A stretch of 64,000 nucleotides of DNA from Flavivirga amylovorans (GTDB taxonomy: Bacteria > Bacteroidota > Bacteroidia > Flavobacteriales > Flavobacteriaceae), in NCBI RefSeq assembly GCF_030540875.1, contig NZ_JAUOEM010000001.1, forward strand, positions 496,001 to 560,000, written 5' to 3'. Shown in pieces: positions 56,787 to 64,000 of this stretch (position 1 is its first letter; each line of letters starts with the position of its first letter). A program made the translations under genes and the position numbers. The notes beneath the pieces are model-generated. The model was not told the DNA's origin, made no database searches, and was given only the letters and a program-made list of their open reading frames with translations.

Positions 56787-56959
56787 AAATTATAAATTTT
56801 AAATATTTCTATATGGATTTGACATTCTTATTCATTAAAAGTTTAATTGGGTGGGTTGTATTTAGTAAAAAATAAATAAAAATGTCATTAAAATTAAACT
56901 TTTTTAATAAAATACTATCTAAATAACCAGAACAATTAAAATTTCGATACGTGGCGACA

Positions 56960-57433
56960 ATGTATAAAATATGTATAACAATAGCTTTAAGTTTTTTAAC
57001 CAGTTTGGGATTTTCTCAACATAAAAAAGAGCGCCTTACAATGGCTGCTAAGTTTATGAAAATCAAACTAGAGCAAGTTGGGTTATCGGATGACCAATGG
57101 GAAGCGTTTTATGTATTGAGTAAAAAATTAAAAGCAGATTTAACGAATCTTCGAGAAGAGGCAGGAATCTCAGACTTAATACGCAAACGCGATGAAGTAT
57201 ACAGGCAAATACTTAAAGACAGTGTGCCTAAGGAAAAACACCTTGAAGAATTAGCAAAACGAATGAACTTAACACCAAAACAACTCAAAGGTTTTGCAGA
57301 TACACCTATACTTAAAGAAAATTATAAAGAAGAAGTAGCAAAATTATTATCCGAAGAACAAAAGTTAAGCTTGCAAAAGGTAAAAGGTACAGGTGAAAAA
57401 AAGAACAAGAAAACAAAGAAACACAACCATTAA
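56960..57433 (+). CDS. Small exported Spy/CpxP-like helical protein with basic tail
   Basis: The ATG at 56960 gives a Sec signal (MYKICITIALSFLTSLGFSQ); the open frame itself extends from a GTG three codons earlier. The 157-aa product is predicted all-helical and rich in Lys and Glu, with repeated Leu-Ser/Thr-x-x-Gln-like motifs (GLSDDQWEAFY, NLTPKQLKGF, LLSEEQKLSLQ) that recall the LTxxQ motifs of Spy/CpxP periplasmic proteins. The end is strongly basic (KKNKKTKKHNH). A chaperone-like or glycan-binding role at the envelope is possible; I do not assign a function. The next 350 bp hold only a gene remnant. Confidence 0.55.
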   Translation: MYKICITIALSFLTSLGFSQHKKERLTMAAKFMKIKLEQVGLSDDQWEAFYVLSKKLKADLTNLREEAGISDLIRKRDEVYRQILKDSVPKEKHLEELAKRMNLTPKQLKGFADTPILKENYKEEVAKLLSEEQKLSLQKVKGTGEKKNKKTKKHNH

Positions 57434-57449
57434 TGTAGGTTTGAAGGAT

Positions 57450-57780
57450 ATGAATAGAAAAGTGATTAAATTGTTTTTAAATAAAACACCTTTCATTGTT
57501 TTGTTACTATTGATAATGGAGAGCTGGAATTGCTATCTGTAAAATAGACCAAACTAATGGTAGCCTTGTTGAGGTAAATTGTGTTTCATCAGGAGGTGAA
57601 AGACCTAGAGAATTTGAGATAGACCCAACTGGAAATTACGTTTTAGTGGCCAATATGATATCAAACAATGTTTGTACATTTAAAATGAATCGAAAAACTG
57701 GATATTTAACTTTAACACAAAATATTAAAACAGACAATAGCCCACAAGGTTTTGGGTTTTTAGAACGAAAATTGAACTAA
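57450..57780 (+). pseudogene. Decayed lactonase (6-phosphogluconolactonase-like propeller), C-terminal remnant
   Basis: Reading 57517-57780 in frame gives 87 codons without a start, ending at TAA. The sequence IAICKIDQTNGSL, GGERPREFEIDPTGNYVLVAN, SNNVCTFKMNRKTGYLTL and NSPQGFGFLE is unmistakably the final blades of the YbhE-type lactonase family (compare the usual PRHFAIDPTG..LLVANQ). About three quarters of the protein is missing. Just upstream, an ATG at 57450 opens a hydrophobic, signal-like stretch in a different frame (MNRKVIKLFLNKTPFIVLLLLI) that stops at 57542, so an internal deletion plus frameshift of an exported lactonase is likely. The link of the two pieces is inference; the C-terminal remnant is clear. 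Confidence 0.8.
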
Positions 57781-57785
57781 AGAAT

Positions 57786-58529
57786 ATGAATTTTAAATTA
57801 CTACTACTTCCGTTTTTCTTGCTGTTTTTTAGTGTTAATGCGCAAGATATAGTTATAGATAAGTTGCTCAAGGAAAAAGGGACTCTTATTTTTTATGATG
57901 ATTTTAATAGAACAGAGTCAGTACCCGATAAAGAAGATTTGGGTAACGATTGGGTTACAAATACAAGCAGGATATCCAAGGATGTTATTCAATGCGATTT
58001 AATTGATAATATTGTTGTAATTTCTATGTCTGATAAAGCTAAGCATGGTGTCTCTATGCGCCATAAGGCTCCTTTTAATAATGGTGTAATTCAGTCTAGG
58101 TTTAAGATTTTTGATAAAAAAGGATTATCTTTTAATATTATTGACAGCAATTATAAAGGGGCTAGTTTTGGGCATATTTGTCAAGTTAAAATAACACCAT
58201 CTGGTATTTATTTTAGAGATGGTAAAATGGGACAGTTCAATTGGGAAGTCATGGAGTTGAAAAAAAGTAAAGACCCCAGGGATAAAGCTAAAATGAAAGC
58301 CTTATTGAAAGGAACAAAACACATAGCAAAATATAAAACGTCAATAAATGAGTGGCACAATATTTCAATATTGTATCTGCATGAAACTATAAAGGTTTTT
58401 ATTGATGATAAATTTGCAGCTGAATATACTTCAAAAGGTTTCGCTCATCCAACTAAACAAACGTTTGCTTTTTCTGTATGGGGTGAAAAAGCTCAAGTAG
58501 ATGACTTTAAAGTGTGGAGTATAGATTAG
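57786..58529 (+). CDS. Exported DUF1080-like protein, copy 2
   Basis: The 247-aa product has a Sec signal ending NAQ and is a full-length paralog of the 54496 protein: LIFYDDFNRTE, LGNDWVTNTSRI, GVIQSRFKIF, GASFGHICQVKI, WHNISILYLHETIKVFIDDKFAAEY and FSVWGEKAQVDDFKVWSID. The shared ends (both finish VWSID/IWSID) show a duplication with divergence mostly in the loops. The fold is the concanavalin-like DUF1080/PF06439 sandwich. It starts 6 bp after the lactonase remnant, so it may once have been translated with it. Glycan binding or 3-keto-glycoside hydrolysis are both possible. Confidence 0.65.
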   Translation: MNFKLLLLPFFLLFFSVNAQDIVIDKLLKEKGTLIFYDDFNRTESVPDKEDLGNDWVTNTSRISKDVIQCDLIDNIVVISMSDKAKHGVSMRHKAPFNNGVIQSRFKIFDKKGLSFNIIDSNYKGASFGHICQVKITPSGIYFRDGKMGQFNWEVMELKKSKDPRDKAKMKALLKGTKHIAKYKTSINEWHNISILYLHETIKVFIDDKFAAEYTSKGFAHPTKQTFAFSVWGEKAQVDDFKVWSID

Positions 58530-58607
58530 AAATAATAATGTTTTCACTCAGGAGTACAATTGTTTCGATAATCAAAATTTTAGTCAAAAGAAAACCCATT
58601 CAAAGTT

Positions 58608-60086
58608 ATGTTAATTATGAAGAGATACAATAAAACGAAAACTAAGATGTGTTGCATCTTATTACTATTATTAAGCAACTTTGCTATTCATGCAGAAATT
58701 AAACTACCTGCAATCGTATCCTCAAATATGGTGCTTCAAAGAAATACAACAGTTAAAGTTTGGGGATGGGCAGATAAAGGAGAAAAAATAACAATTACAG
58801 CATCATGGTTATCCAAGTTGGTAACCATTACTGCAGACAATAAAGGAAAGTGGATAACCAGTTTAAAAACCACTAATAGTAAAGAACCCCAAACCATCAA
58901 CTTAAAAAGTAATGTATCTAACATCACTTTAGAAAATGTTGTGTTTGGTGAAGTATGGTTGTGTTCCGGACAGTCTAATATGAATTTCGGTTTAGTTGGT
59001 AACCCAGGACAACCTGTATATAGAAGTGTTCAAACTATAGCCAATTCAAGAAATAAGAACCTAAGGTTATTTACTGTTAACAAGAATCCCTCTTTAGAGC
59101 CTACGAAAAAACTTCATGCAAAGAATGAAGGATGGACCTATGCCAACCCAAATACAGTTCCTGAGTTTAGTGCCGTTGCCTATTTTTTTGGTAGTCAATT
59201 ACAAAACATATTAGATGTTCCGGTGGGAATGATTCATTCCTCATGGGGGGCTAGCCCTATTCAAGCTTGGATGAGTATGGAGGTTTTAACAAAACATCAA
59301 AAACTAGATTTTTCGAATTATGAAAAATATCCTAACAAAACAAATACTGTTTTGTTTAATGGCATGATAAATCCAATTACTTCGTACACCATAAAAGGAG
59401 CTTTATGGTATCAAGGAGAAGCCAACAGGTCAGAACCTCAGCATTATGCTAAATTGATGAGCATGATGGTAAAAGAATGGAGGGAAAAATGGAACATAGG
59501 AGATTTCCCTTTTTATTATGTGCAAATAGCTCCTTTTTCATCATATGGTGCTATTAATGAATATAGCAATTATAAAAATGCAGCTTTTTTAAGAGAAGCA
59601 CAATTAAAAGCTATGGATATCATCCCTAATACTTTTATGGCGTGTACTATGGATATTGGCTCTAAAACGTCTATTCACCCTCCAAGAAAAAAAGAAGTAG
59701 CAGATAGGCTTTTAAATATTGCGCTTCATAAAACATACAGTTATAAGACTATTGACTTTTCAGGCCCTATTTTTAGCAGTATGGAAGCAAAAGACAATGG
59801 TCTACTTTTAAAGTTTAAGTATGCTGAAAATGGCTTGTATGCTTATGAAAGTGAAAAGATAGAAGGCTTTGAAATAGCTGGAGAAGACAAAGTTTTTTAT
59901 CCTGCTAAAGCCAAAATTATAGATAGAAGATATATCTTTATTTCAAATAAAAATGTAACAAACCCTAAAGAGGGAAGATACGGATGGCAAAACTGGATTA
60001 AAGGTTCTTTATTTGATTGTAGCCTTTTACCTGCGCCGTCTTTTAGAACAGATAATTGGGATGGTGCTGTTCAGGTTAAGCAGTAA
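58608..60086 (+). CDS. Sialate O-acetylesterase-like SGNH carbohydrate esterase
   Basis: The 492-aa product has an N-terminal signal (CCILLLLLSNFAIHA; ATG at 58608 or 58617) and the sialate O-acetylesterase (SASA) architecture. A small beta domain (SSNMVLQRNTTVKVWGWADKGEKI) is followed by an SGNH domain with GEVWLCSGQSNMNFG (nucleophile Ser near 123), HSSWGASPIQAWMS, IKGALWYQGEANRSEP, WREKWNIGDFPFYYVQIAPF and a C-terminal block DIG...IHPPRKKEVADRL containing the catalytic Asp/His (His in SIHPPRK). Such enzymes remove acetyl groups from glycans; sialic acid is unlikely in this marine context. It lies 78 bp after the DUF1080-like gene and about 104 bp before GH105. Confidence 0.88.
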   Translation: MLIMKRYNKTKTKMCCILLLLLSNFAIHAEIKLPAIVSSNMVLQRNTTVKVWGWADKGEKITITASWLSKLVTITADNKGKWITSLKTTNSKEPQTINLKSNVSNITLENVVFGEVWLCSGQSNMNFGLVGNPGQPVYRSVQTIANSRNKNLRLFTVNKNPSLEPTKKLHAKNEGWTYANPNTVPEFSAVAYFFGSQLQNILDVPVGMIHSSWGASPIQAWMSMEVLTKHQKLDFSNYEKYPNKTNTVLFNGMINPITSYTIKGALWYQGEANRSEPQHYAKLMSMMVKEWREKWNIGDFPFYYVQIAPFSSYGAINEYSNYKNAAFLREAQLKAMDIIPNTFMACTMDIGSKTSIHPPRKKEVADRLLNIALHKTYSYKTIDFSGPIFSSMEAKDNGLLLKFKYAENGLYAYESEKIEGFEIAGEDKVFYPAKAKIIDRRYIFISNKNVTNPKEGRYGWQNWIKGSLFDCSLLPAPSFRTDNWDGAVQVKQ

Positions 60087-60190
60087 CAAGTAACAGCAAA
60101 TCCATTACTATTTACTAAGAAATACTTCTATTAAATCCTTAGAGACCAAAATATACACTTACTTAAATATTTTTATGGAAATTTAAAATA

Positions 60191-61348
60191 ATGAATAAAT
60201 TACCTAAACATAAGGGTGTAATAGCACTTATAATTAGCATATTTTTTATTAGTTGTGGAGCTCAAGATGTGCATTACGTTACCGATGAAGCTTTAACAAT
60301 CACAAAAAAAGTAGCTGATTGGCAAATTAAAACATTTGCCGATATGGGTAAATATAGGGCGTTGCCTACTGCAAATCGAAAACGGTGGCATCATAGAAAA
60401 CGTTATAAAGATGTTGTGTGGAACTGTGGTGCATTGTATTCGGGGCTTATAGAGTTCAACCGCATTTCAAAAGATAGTACATACACAAATTGGCTATTAG
60501 ATATTGGTTACAGAAATGGTTGGCGTTTAGATGACCATAAAACAGTTTTTAATGCAGACAACCATACAGTTGGATTAGCTTATATTGAGTTGTACAAAGA
60601 ACGAAAAGATGATAAGATACTTGAGCCTTTATTAAAAGCTTTCGACACAATAATAGCAACTTCAGAAGAGAATAGGTTATATTGGACTTGGGCAGACGCA
60701 CTGTTTATGTCACCACCAGTTTGGGCTAGTTTATATAATTTAACAGGTGAAATAAAGTACTTGGAGTACATGGACAAGCAGTACAAAATGGCTTATGAGC
60801 GTTTGTGGAATCCTAAAGACCAATTATTTTATAGGGATAATGGTAAAAAGAAGTTAAGAGAAAAAAATGGCGCCAATGAATACTGGGCGAGAGGTAATGG
60901 TTGGGTGTATGGCGGATTAACTTATATGCTGCCAAATTTACCAAAAGATTGGGAGGGCACACCCTTTTACATACAGTTATTCAAGGAAATGTCTGAAGCA
61001 TTAAAACGCACACAACGAACTGATGGTACATGGTCTATGGGCATTATGGGTTTAGAAAGTGATTATCCAACAAAAGAAATTAGTGGTGCTAATTTTTTTG
61101 TTTTTGGATTGGCTCGAGGGGTAAATATGGGGATTCTGGATAAAGCTACATACGATCCTGTGATTAGAAAAGGCTGGAAAGCATTAACAGCATGTGTGCG
61201 AGATGATGGCTTGGTAGGTTATGTGCAAGGTGTAGGTGCTGCGCCAGGAGAAGCGTTTCCTAATTATACAGAAGTTTATGGTACAGGTGGGTTTCTGGCA
61301 GCAGGTTCAGAAATGTATAAATATTTAAAAAATTCAACTAAAAACTAA
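60191..61348 (+). CDS. GH105-like unsaturated glucuronyl/rhamnogalacturonyl hydrolase, lipoprotein
   Basis: The 385-aa lipoprotein (lipobox FFISC, Cys22) has the (alpha/alpha)6-barrel motifs of GH105/GH88: WNCGALYSGLIEFNRIS, DDHKTVFNADNHTVGLAYIELY, TWADALFMSPPVWASLYNLTG with the likely catalytic Asp169, EYWARGNGWVYGGL, QRTDGTWSMGI and GVGAAPGEAFPNYTEVYGTGGFLAAGSEMY. These enzymes hydrate the double bond left by polysaccharide lyases on uronic acids. No lyase is visible in this window and carrageenan has no uronic acid, so either the target carries uronic acid side units, or a lyase lies outside, or this enzyme has another specificity. It is 16 bp upstream of GH29. Confidence 0.85.
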   Translation: MNKLPKHKGVIALIISIFFISCGAQDVHYVTDEALTITKKVADWQIKTFADMGKYRALPTANRKRWHHRKRYKDVVWNCGALYSGLIEFNRISKDSTYTNWLLDIGYRNGWRLDDHKTVFNADNHTVGLAYIELYKERKDDKILEPLLKAFDTIIATSEENRLYWTWADALFMSPPVWASLYNLTGEIKYLEYMDKQYKMAYERLWNPKDQLFYRDNGKKKLREKNGANEYWARGNGWVYGGLTYMLPNLPKDWEGTPFYIQLFKEMSEALKRTQRTDGTWSMGIMGLESDYPTKEISGANFFVFGLARGVNMGILDKATYDPVIRKGWKALTACVRDDGLVGYVQGVGAAPGEAFPNYTEVYGTGGFLAAGSEMYKYLKNSTKN

Positions 61349-61364
61349 TTATAAACAAATCAAA

Positions 61365-62879
61365 ATGAAATATCTTTTAGCACTCTTAATTGTTTTTTCA
61401 ATAGTATTTACATCATGTGAATCTAAAAAAAAGCAAGACGATTCCAAAAAGGTGCCACAGACACCAAAATACCAAGCAAACTGGGAATCCATTAGAAAAA
61501 ATTATAAAGATGCAGCTTGGTTTCAAGATGCTAAATTTGGGATTTTTTTACACTGGGGGCCTTACGCTGTACCAGCTCATAGTAGTGAAAAATATCCTAA
61601 GGGTATTTATCAAGAAAGTTGGCGAAAAAACAGAGATTCAATTACAGTATGGAATTATCATAGAAAGCATTATGGTGAACCTTCGGAATTTGGATATAAG
61701 GATTTATTTCCGTTATTCAAAGCAGAAAAGTTCAATGCGCAAGAATGGATAAATTTATTTAAAAAAGCAGGTGCTAAATATGTGGTTCCAGTAGCAGAAC
61801 ACCACGATGGATTTGCGATGTACAATTCAAAGGTTACTAGATGGAATGTCGTAAACATGGGGCCTAAAAAGGACATCATGCGTGCATTGAAGGACGAGGC
61901 CGAAAAACAAGGTTTAAAGTTTGGAATGTCATCGCACTTTGCTTTAAACAGACAGTACTACAGTCATAAAGATCCAAACTGGGATACTAATGATCCTGAA
62001 TTTCAAGATTTATACTGGAAAAAAGTCGATAAAGGGGCTTTGCCAACACAAGAATTTTTAGATGTTTGGTGGAATCGTACTACAGATATTATAGATCAAT
62101 ATGAACCAGACCTATTATGGTTTGATTTTGGTTTAGACAAACCTGGTTTTACGCCAGTACACAAAAAAATCCTAGCCTATTATTATAATAAAGGAGAAGA
62201 ACTAGGTAAAGAAGTAGTATTTCAAGATAAAAACATGAAAGGCAATTCCTTTCCAGAAGATTTGATTGTGTTGGATTTAGAAAGAGGGAGAATGGATAAG
62301 ATTAATAAAATGCCATGGCAAACAGATACCTCTATTGGTAAAAAGTCTTGGGGATATATTAGAAATGAAGACTATAAAGAATCGGGATATTTAATTGATG
62401 AATTAATAGATATAGTAAGTAAAAATGGATGTTTGTTGCTAAATATTGGCCCTAAGGCAGATGGTACTATTCCAACTGAAGCAATCTCAATTTTAGAGGA
62501 CATTGGGGCTTGGTTACATAAAAATGGAGAAGCCATTTATGGAACAAGACCATGGAAAATATTTGGTGAAGGGCCAACAGAAGTAAGTGCAGGGAATCAT
62601 TCAGAGCATAACAACAAAGCTTTTGGATCTAAAGATATTCGTTTTACCACAAAAGGAGATAATTTATATGCTATAGCTATGGATTGGTCTAAAGATGGTA
62701 GTTATTTAATCAGATCTTTAGCAAATGAAAACCCATACGAATCAAAAGCTATCACTTCTGTTGATTTTTTAAGTGGGGAAAACCCCATTCAATGGGAGCA
62801 AACAAAAGAAGGATTAAAAATCAATATAGAAGGTGAGCAGCCTGGAGATGTTGCGTTTGCCTTCAAAATAAATTTTTAG
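61365..62879 (+). CDS. GH29-family alpha-L-fucosidase-like lipoprotein
   Basis: The 504-aa lipoprotein (lipobox VFTSC) is a retaining (beta/alpha)8 GH29 enzyme. Motifs are WFQDAKFGIFLHWGPYAVPAHSSE, KKAGAKYVVPVAEHHDGFAMYNS, MSSHFALN, and YEPDLLWFDFG with Asp254 as the likely nucleophile. SKNGCLLLNIGPKADGTIPTEA and WLHKNGEAIYGTRPW follow, and a C-terminal beta-sandwich ends the protein. The acid/base cannot be fixed because it is poorly conserved in this family. Released sugar would be alpha-L-fucose or, as in some red-algal loci, alpha-L-galactose. It lies 16 bp after GH105 and 48 bp before GH2, so the three are probably one operon. Confidence 0.92.
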   Translation: MKYLLALLIVFSIVFTSCESKKKQDDSKKVPQTPKYQANWESIRKNYKDAAWFQDAKFGIFLHWGPYAVPAHSSEKYPKGIYQESWRKNRDSITVWNYHRKHYGEPSEFGYKDLFPLFKAEKFNAQEWINLFKKAGAKYVVPVAEHHDGFAMYNSKVTRWNVVNMGPKKDIMRALKDEAEKQGLKFGMSSHFALNRQYYSHKDPNWDTNDPEFQDLYWKKVDKGALPTQEFLDVWWNRTTDIIDQYEPDLLWFDFGLDKPGFTPVHKKILAYYYNKGEELGKEVVFQDKNMKGNSFPEDLIVLDLERGRMDKINKMPWQTDTSIGKKSWGYIRNEDYKESGYLIDELIDIVSKNGCLLLNIGPKADGTIPTEAISILEDIGAWLHKNGEAIYGTRPWKIFGEGPTEVSAGNHSEHNNKAFGSKDIRFTTKGDNLYAIAMDWSKDGSYLIRSLANENPYESKAITSVDFLSGENPIQWEQTKEGLKINIEGEQPGDVAFAFKINF

Positions 62880-62927
62880 AGTTAATCAAAGCATATTGGA
62901 ATAATTAGAACGTACAAATTCAAACCA

Positions 62928-64000
62928 ATGAAAATTAATATTTACCAATTATCAATGTTTCAAAAAATTATAGCCATCACACTTATATTAGTGTGCACTT
63001 CATGTCAACCTCAAAAAGAAACAGCAACAGTATCAAATAAGTCAGGAAGACAGAGTTTTGATACAGATTGGAAATTCATTCAAGAGGATGTTCCAGGAGC
63101 AGAACAAGTGAGTTTTGATGATAATTCATGGCGTACATTAGATGTGCCTCACGATTGGAGTATAGAAGGCGAATATGATGAAAACAACCCAATGGGAGAC
63201 CGATGTGGGTATTTGCCAGCTGGTTTTGGTTGGTATAGAAAAACAATAACTGTTCCCAATGAGTGGAAAGGTAAATATGTAGAAATAGCTTTCGATGGTG
63301 TATACATGAACAGTACCGTTTGGGCCAATGGTAAAAAGTTGGGAGATAGACCTTATGGTTGGGTGTCTTTTGCGTATGATATTAGTGATGAGGTTGAAAA
63401 ATCTAATGAAATAACCTTTGCCGTTAGGGTAGATAATGATAAGCAACCATCGGCAAGATGGTATAGTGGTAGTGGTATATATGCCCATACTTGGATAGAC
63501 GTAAAAGATAAAATTCATATTGCAAGAGATGGTGTGTTTGTAAGAACAAAAGGAGAGGAAGTTACTGTAGATACAGAACTTGCAAATACTACTAGTGCTT
63601 CAGGTGAATTTACACTAAAAACATCAATTATTGATGCTAACGGAAAAGCAGTGGCGTCAAAAGAAAGTCCAGTTAAGGGAGGCGCTAATGCAGTTTCAAA
63701 AGCAACAGCAACCTTACGTATTGAAACCCCAAACTTATGGTCTGTAGAAAGTCCTTATTTATATACTCTAGTAAGTGAAATACATAAAGGAGACGCTGTT
63801 TTAGATAAAAAAGAAACCCGATTTGGTGTTCGTGATATTGAGTGGATTCCAGAAACAGGTATGTGGATTAATGGTAAGAATGTAAAACTGCATGGCGTAT
63901 GTAATCATCAAGATGCAGGAGCTTTGGGTGCTGCCGTACCTGATAAAGTTTTACGTTTTCGTATTCAGCAATTAAAGGATATGGGTGTGAATGCAATTCG
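62928..64000 (+). CDS. GH2-family beta-galactosidase-like enzyme, 3' end beyond window
   Basis: The ATG at 62928 begins a protein with a lipoprotein signal (ITLILVC, then TSCQPQKE) and 357 codons are visible. The sequence shows the N-terminal sugar-binding domain (FDTDWKFIQED, LDVPHDWSIEGEYDENNPMG, GYLPAGFGWYRKTI, AFDGVYMNSTVWANGKKLG, YGWVSFAYDIS, SARWYSGSGIYAHTWIDV), the Ig-like domain, and the start of the TIM barrel (VKLHGVCNHQDAGALGAAVPDKVLRFRIQQLKDMGVNAIR). The catalytic acid/base and nucleophile glutamates lie past the window end, so activity cannot be judged. GH2 beta-galactosidases fit a galactan-degrading locus by freeing galactose after desulfation. Confidence 0.93.
   Translation, partial: MKINIYQLSMFQKIIAITLILVCTSCQPQKETATVSNKSGRQSFDTDWKFIQEDVPGAEQVSFDDNSWRTLDVPHDWSIEGEYDENNPMGDRCGYLPAGFGWYRKTITVPNEWKGKYVEIAFDGVYMNSTVWANGKKLGDRPYGWVSFAYDISDEVEKSNEITFAVRVDNDKQPSARWYSGSGIYAHTWIDVKDKIHIARDGVFVRTKGEEVTVDTELANTTSASGEFTLKTSIIDANGKAVASKESPVKGGANAVSKATATLRIETPNLWSVESPYLYTLVSEIHKGDAVLDKKETRFGVRDIEWIPETGMWINGKNVKLHGVCNHQDAGALGAAVPDKVLRFRIQQLKDMGVNAI

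Noticed and set aside
61417-61752. Overlapping 111-codon frame on the same strand as GH29
   Set aside because: It lies wholly inside the GH29 gene in another frame and has no recognisable domain or signal; GH29 itself is certain.

Overview
This window is almost entirely one very large polysaccharide utilization locus (PUL) from an AT-rich marine Bacteroidota, most likely a member of the Flavobacteriia. The evidence is a SusC-type TonB-dependent receptor, Bacteroidota lipoprotein and Sec signal peptides, a type IX secretion (T9SS) C-terminal sorting domain, the absence of Shine-Dalgarno motifs, and an intergenic palindrome of a kind I associate with flavobacterial genomes. I find 39 protein-coding genes, one gene remnant, no RNA genes and no regulator. 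All 39 products appear to be exported or membrane-bound.

Layout. Positions 1-2786 (minus) hold the N-terminal ~930 codons of SusC; its SusD partner is expected to the left, outside the window. A ~600 bp divergent spacer follows. From 3396 to 13054 there is a sulfatase, two GH82-like (iota-carrageenase family) beta-helix enzymes, a GH95 enzyme whose natural start codon seems to be ATT, another sulfatase and a small LolA-like protein. At 13193-21918 there is a beta-propeller hydrolase followed by a cassette more typical of Planctomycetes/Verrucomicrobia: a Tat-exported NHL propeller, a cytochrome c-DUF1549-DUF1553 lipoprotein, a Tat DUF1501 protein and a DUF2231-cytochrome c-LRR-CHB_HEX membrane protein. 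At 22167-50284 there is a long same-strand run of sulfatases interleaved with five-bladed propeller hydrolases, a 902-aa protein that may be a GH150 (lambda-carrageenase)-like enzyme, and an EF-hand-bearing esterase. At 50359-57780 there are two minus-strand sulfatases, one plus-strand sulfatase, a DUF1080-type protein, a Spy/CpxP-like small protein and a decayed lactonase. At 57786-64000 there is a second DUF1080-type protein, a sialate O-acetylesterase-like enzyme, GH105, GH29 and a GH2 cut by the window end.

Function. Seventeen S1-type (formylglycine) sulfatases are encoded in about 53 kb. With two GH82-like enzymes and a possible GH150-like enzyme, the best-supported target is a highly sulfated red-algal galactan of the carrageenan type. 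The beta-helix endo-enzymes would cut the chain, SusC would import fragments, the sulfatases would strip sulfates at different positions, and the propeller hydrolases plus GH2/GH29/GH95 would remove terminal sugars. GH105 and the fucosidase/L-galactosidase families do not fit a pure carrageenan, so the substrate may be a branched or mixed glycan, or the locus may be a composite of several PULs. All specificities are inferred from family membership and context.
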